Below, one piece after another: positions 60,794 through 64,000 of a stretch of 64,000 nucleotides of DNA (its first letter is position 1; every line of letters begins with the position of its first letter). Made by a program: the position numbers and the translations under genes. Source of the DNA: Cupriavidus gilardii (GTDB taxonomy: Bacteria; Pseudomonadota; Gammaproteobacteria; Burkholderiales; Burkholderiaceae); NCBI RefSeq assembly GCF_013314895.1, contig NZ_JABTYE010000003.1, positions 1 through 64,000 on the forward strand, read 5' to 3'. Under the pieces are notes generated by a model. The model worked only from the letters and a program-made list of their open reading frames with translations, was not told the DNA's origin and ran no database searches.

Positions 60794-61534
60794 TCAGTCG
60801 AGAAAATCGCAGTTCTTCTCGACGTAGTCGGCCAGGTCCAGCGAATGCTGCCGCACCAGCCGTTCCGCCAGTTCCGTATCGCGCCGTTCCAGCGCCTCGA
60901 TGATGCGCAGATGGTCGACGATCGAGCGCGCGGCGCGGTCGCTCTGCGAGATCGTCATCTTCCGGATCGCACGGACGTGGATGAAGATGTTCTTGATCGT
61001 GTCCATGATGATCTGCGACTTCGACAGCTGCACGATCGCCTGATGGAACGCGATATTGGCGTCCGAGTATTCCTCGATATGCTCGGCCGGCGTGGTATCG
61101 CGGAAGTTGTCGAACATGTGCCGCAGCTGCGAGATTTCCTCGTCGGTGGCATGCAGCGTCGCCAGGCGTGCGGCCATGCTCTCCAGCGCGGCCCACATCT
61201 GGATCATCTCGACGATCTCGCGCTTGGTCTTGCGCATGATGTAGATGCCGCGGCGCGGCACCGTGCGCAGGAAGCCCTCCTGCTCCAGCAGCGTCATCGC
61301 CTCGCGGATCGGCGTACGGCTGACGCCCAGCGCTTCGCTCAGGACCCGCTCGTCCAGACGGATCTCTTCGCGCGACTGGTAGATGTCGGCATCGGCGATC
61401 GCCTGCCGCAGCATCGCGTAGGCCTGGTCGCGCAGACTCGCGCCGGCGTTGATCGGCTGCAGGGACAGCGCCAGACCCGGGGGAGGCGCTTCTGTGGCAG
61501 TGGCGGACATCTCGGCTTGACGTTGCACGGACAT
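60794..61534 (-). CDS. GntR-family regulator, FadR/FCD subfamily, proposed master of the six-box regulon
   Basis: A 246-residue regulator. The N-terminal winged HTH is at about 35-95 (LRDQAYAMLRQAIADADI, LDERVLSEALGVSRTPIREAMTLLEQEGFL). The C-terminal FCD domain has the likely metal residues Asp and His of DANIAFHQAI, His of DHLRIIEAL and His of RQHSLDLADYV. FCD regulators bind carboxylic acids. A diverged copy of the 21-bp box lies 17 bp before its ATG, implying autoregulation. The same box precedes formate dehydrogenase, the acyl-CoA lyase operon, sucCD, a small protein gene and the reductase at 61699. Confidence 0.9.
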   Translation of the reverse strand: MSVQRQAEMSATATEAPPPGLALSLQPINAGASLRDQAYAMLRQAIADADIYQSREEIRLDERVLSEALGVSRTPIREAMTLLEQEGFLRTVPRRGIYIMRKTKREIVEMIQMWAALESMAARLATLHATDEEISQLRHMFDNFRDTTPAEHIEEYSDANIAFHQAIVQLSKSQIIMDTIKNIFIHVRAIRKMTISQSDRAARSIVDHLRIIEALERRDTELAERLVRQHSLDLADYVEKNCDFLD

Positions 61535-61550
61535 GGGATCGCTCTTTCGA

Positions 61551-61571
61551 TTTTTGTATATGGTATATCAG
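61551..61571 (+). promoter_or_regulatory. GntR box 5, before the gntR gene
   Basis: Diverged copy reading GTATATGGTATATCAG in the core, two mismatches to GTATGTRATATATCAR. It is the weakest of the six, as is often seen for autoregulatory sites. It lies at -17 to -37 from the gntR ATG. Confidence 0.6.
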
Positions 61572-61698
61572 AACGCGTGCACCGCCACTTCGATGTAGCG
61601 GCGTTGTTGCGGCATGGCGGGCGGCGTGGCCGCGGCGCAACCGACCCGTCGCGCCGATGCCGCCCCCGCCCGAGCCACGGCCTGCGCCTCCTCTGCGA

Positions 61699-62673
61699 TC
61701 ACGCCGCCTGAGCCATCCGCTCGCGCTGCTTGATCAGCGACAGCACCGCGTCGATCATCGGCGTGGGCTGGCCAACCAGCCGGCCCATCTCCTGCACGAC
61801 CGTCAGCAGCGGGTCGATCTCCATCGCCCTGCCCGCCTCCAGGTCCTGCAGCATCGAGGTCTTGTGCGCCCCCACGGCACCCGCGCCGTCGATCCGCCGC
61901 TCGACATCGACGCGGAAATGCACGCCGAAGCGTTCGGCGATCGCCTTGGCCTCGAGCATCATCTGGCGCGACAGCGCGCGCGTGCCCGGGTCCGACGTGA
62001 TGACGTCCAGCGTCGCATGCGTCAGCGCGCTGATCGGGTTGAAGCACAGATTGCCCCACAGCTTGAGCCAGATCTCGTTGCGGATGTCCTCGCGCACCGG
62101 CGCCTCCAGATCGGCGGCGATCATCGCCTCGCTGAGCCGCATCACGCGTTCCGACCGCGTGCCGTCGGGTTCGCCCAGCGGGAATTTCTTGCCATAGACA
62201 TGGCGGATCACGCCGGGCGCGGCGATCTCTGCCGCGGGATACAGCACGCAGCCGATCGCCCGCTCGGGGCCGAATCCGTTCCATTGCCTGCCGCCCGGAT
62301 CGACGCTCTGCAGCGTAGTGCCGGCGAACTCGCCGCCGTGCCGATAGAAGTACCAATAGGGAATGCCGTTGACGCCGGTGATGATCGCCGTGTCCGGCCC
62401 CAGCAGCGGCTGCACCAGATCGACCACGCCGGGCACCGAATGGGCCTTGAGCGTGATGAACACGTAGTCCTGCTGCCCGAGTTCGCGTGGATCGGAGGTG
62501 CAGCGTACCCTCCGCACCCGCTCCTCCCCTTCGATCAGCAGCTTGACGCCGTTCGCCTGCATCGCCGCCAGATGCGGCCCCCGCGCGACGAAGCTGACGT
62601 CGACGCCTGCCCCGGCCAGTTGTGCGCCGATATAGCCGCCGATGGCCCCCGCGCCGTAGATACATACCTTCAT
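61699..62673 (-). CDS. ketopantoate reductase-family 2-oxoacid reductase (PanE-like)
   Basis: A 324-residue NADP-linked reductase. The N-terminal MKVCIYGAGAIGGYIGAQL binds the cofactor. The helical C-terminal domain has the catalytic Lys in EIWLKLWGNLCFNPISALT and the acidic residue in EAGRAMEIDPLL. Whether it makes pantoate is doubtful: it lies just upstream of gntR on the same strand and has a GntR box 42 bp before its start, so reduction of a catabolic 2-oxo acid to a 2-hydroxy acid (or the reverse) is more likely. Confidence 0.85.
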   Translation of the reverse strand: MKVCIYGAGAIGGYIGAQLAGAGVDVSFVARGPHLAAMQANGVKLLIEGEERVRRVRCTSDPRELGQQDYVFITLKAHSVPGVVDLVQPLLGPDTAIITGVNGIPYWYFYRHGGEFAGTTLQSVDPGGRQWNGFGPERAIGCVLYPAAEIAAPGVIRHVYGKKFPLGEPDGTRSERVMRLSEAMIAADLEAPVREDIRNEIWLKLWGNLCFNPISALTHATLDVITSDPGTRALSRQMMLEAKAIAERFGVHFRVDVERRIDGAGAVGAHKTSMLQDLEAGRAMEIDPLLTVVQEMGRLVGQPTPMIDAVLSLIKQRERMAQAA

Positions 62674-62714
62674 GATTGCTGTCTCCCGTGCCTTTGTTGG
62701 TGGATATAGATTTA

Positions 62715-62735
62715 TTGATATATCACATACTATAT
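62715..62735 (-). promoter_or_regulatory. GntR box 6, between the reductase gene and opgD
   Basis: On the minus strand the core reads GTATGTGATATATCAA, identical to boxes 1 and 3. It lies between the divergent reductase (start 62673) and opgD (start 62924) genes; distance favours the reductase. Confidence 0.75.
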
Positions 62736-62923
62736 TTCACAAGCGCGGAATCACAACCTCTATTTGCATGCCGGCAAGTGGCGAGTGCGCCTGGGCCATG
62801 CGGTACCATGCTCCGTTCTGTCGTGCCCGCGGTGTCCGGCTCCCCACAGAGCCGTCGAACTTTTTGCGCCAGCGGGCGTCTTTTCTGCAACTTCATTGAA
62901 GCCGCAAGGCGCCGATTCTCCGC

Positions 62924-64000
62924 ATGCCGAAAATGAACCGACGGACCGTGCTGGTCTCCGCCGCCGCCACTGCTGCGCTCGCCGCACTGGGCATTCCCGC
63001 TTCCGCGCTGGCCGCTGGCCGCATCAAACTGGCCAAGGGCCAGCCCTTTACCCACGAGGGCCTGGTCGAACTGGCCCGCACCATGGCAAGCCGGCCGTAT
63101 GTCGCGCCGCCATCGCCGCCGGCCGACATCCTGGCCCGGATCGACTACGAGGAACACGGCAAGATCCGCTATCGCACCGACGATGCGCTGTTTGCCGACG
63201 GGCCCGGCCAGTTCCCCGTGACCTTCTTCCACCTGGGCACCTTCTTCCGCGTACCGGTACGGATGCACCTGGTCGAGACCAGTGGAGGGGCCGCCGGCAC
63301 TGCGCGCGAGATCGTCTACGACGAGTCGTATTTCGACATGCCGGCCAACAGCCCGGCGCGCAAGCTGCCGCGCGGCAGCGGCTTCGCCGGCTTCCGCTTC
63401 CAGGAAAGCCGGCTGGGCGACCAGAAGAAGCTCGACTGGCGCAAGAACGACTGGGTCGCCTTCCTCGGCGCCTCGTACTTCCGTGCGATCGGCGAGCTCT
63501 ACCAGTACGGCCTGTCGGCGCGCGGCATCGCCGTCGATGTCGCCCAGCCCGACAAGCCCGAGGAATTTCCGTCCTTCACCCACTTCTACTTCGAGGCCCC
63601 GCGCGACGGCAGCGATACCGTCACGGTGCATGCGCTGCTGGACGGCCCCAGCGTCACCGGCGCCTACCGCTTCACGATGCAGCGTGCCAAGGGCGTGGTG
63701 ATGGACGTCGACTGCGCGCTGTTCCTGCGCAAGGACGTCGGCCGCCTCGGCCTGGCGCCGCTGACCTCGATGTTCTGGTACTCGGAGTCGGTCAAGCGCA
63801 CCGGTGTCGACTGGCGGCCGGAGGTGCACGACTCCGACGGGCTGGCGATGTGGACCGGCGCGGGCGAGCGCATCTGGCGCCCGCTGAACAATCCGCCGCG
63901 CACCATCGCGTCGGCGTTCGGCGACGACAACCCGCGCGGCTTCGGCCTGCTGCAGCGCGACCGCAATTTCGACCACTACCAGGACGGCGTCTTCTACGAG
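62924..64000 (+). CDS. opgD: glucan biosynthesis protein D, truncated by the window end
   Basis: The first 359 residues of an OpgG/OpgD-family periplasmic protein; about 530 are usual, and the frame is open to the last base. The N-terminus MPKMNRRTVLVSAAATAALA is a twin-arginine-type signal, as in OpgD. The mature part begins with the beta-sandwich domain (PFTHEGLVELARTMASRPY; LGTFFRVPVRMHLVE; FAGFRFQESRLGD; WVAFLGASYFRAIGELYQYG). It helps make the backbone of osmoregulated periplasmic glucans. ATG 62933 (MNRR) is an alternative start. Confidence 0.9.
   Translation, partial: MPKMNRRTVLVSAAATAALAALGIPASALAAGRIKLAKGQPFTHEGLVELARTMASRPYVAPPSPPADILARIDYEEHGKIRYRTDDALFADGPGQFPVTFFHLGTFFRVPVRMHLVETSGGAAGTAREIVYDESYFDMPANSPARKLPRGSGFAGFRFQESRLGDQKKLDWRKNDWVAFLGASYFRAIGELYQYGLSARGIAVDVAQPDKPEEFPSFTHFYFEAPRDGSDTVTVHALLDGPSVTGAYRFTMQRAKGVVMDVDCALFLRKDVGRLGLAPLTSMFWYSESVKRTGVDWRPEVHDSDGLAMWTGAGERIWRPLNNPPRTIASAFGDDNPRGFGLLQRDRNFDHYQDGVFYE

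Noticed and set aside
61699-62673. Gene symbol panE for the reductase
   Set aside because: The fold fits, but its regulatory context points to catabolism; paralogues of this family often are not pantothenate enzymes.

Overview
The window is G+C-rich chromosomal DNA, about two-thirds G+C by eye. It belongs to a metabolically versatile betaproteobacterium of the order Burkholderiales, of a Cupriavidus/Ralstonia or Bordetella/Achromobacter kind; the genus cannot be fixed from sequence reading alone. The reasons are two orphan TctC/Bug periplasmic binding proteins next to catabolic operons, an aryl-polyene-type cluster, a homogentisate operon, a two-subunit NAD-linked formate dehydrogenase and many LysR/GntR/IclR/TetR regulators. 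I saw no rRNA, tRNA, CRISPR array or intact transposase.

Layout. 180-13109: an aryl-polyene/xanthomonadin-like cluster. ACP, ketoreductase and a glycosyltransferase lie on the minus strand. On the plus strand follow AMP-ligase, dehydratase, acyltransferase, LolA-like carrier, MMPL exporter, polysaccharide deacetylase, methyltransferase, ketosynthase, chain-length-factor-like protein and a second dehydratase, mostly joined by 4-bp ATGA overlaps. 13155-19022: a minus-strand operon for the homogentisate pathway (MBL protein, FAD monooxygenase fused to a DUF2783-like tail, hmgA, fumarylacetoacetase). 19464-23973: an XRE regulator, a TetR regulator with a matched operator pair controlling itself and an alpha/beta hydrolase, then DUF4254 and glycosyltransferase-9 genes.

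24022-41578 and 60794-62735 form what I think is the most interesting system. A 21-bp motif (core GTATGTRATATATCAR) occurs six times: before formate dehydrogenase, a 70-aa membrane/secreted protein, a ThDP 2-hydroxyacyl-CoA lyase/oxalyl-CoA decarboxylase-family operon (with formyl-CoA transferase, ADP-forming acyl-CoA ligase, FAH-family protein and small membrane protein), a catabolic SucCD-like pair, a GntR/FCD regulator, and a ketopantoate-reductase-like gene. The simplest reading is one GntR regulon for an oxalate or 2-hydroxy-acid pathway that passes through CoA thioesters and formyl-CoA to formate, then to CO2 plus NADH.

42055-46410: a compact tailoring cluster (O-methyltransferase, FAD/NAD(P)-binding protein, cytochrome P450, 3Fe-4S-type ferredoxin) bordered by AT-richer, palindrome-rich DNA. 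46382-53903: an acyl-CoA catabolic operon (enoyl-CoA hydratase, ADP-forming ligase, TctC, two acyl-CoA dehydrogenases) divergent from an IclR regulator, with a perfect palindrome in the shared promoter. 53937-58470: an operon that fits the 2-aminoadipate to 2-oxoadipate to D-2-hydroxyglutarate to 2-oxoglutarate branch of lysine catabolism. 58574-60694: a second TctC gene divergent from LysR. The window ends inside opgD (osmoregulated periplasmic glucan synthesis).
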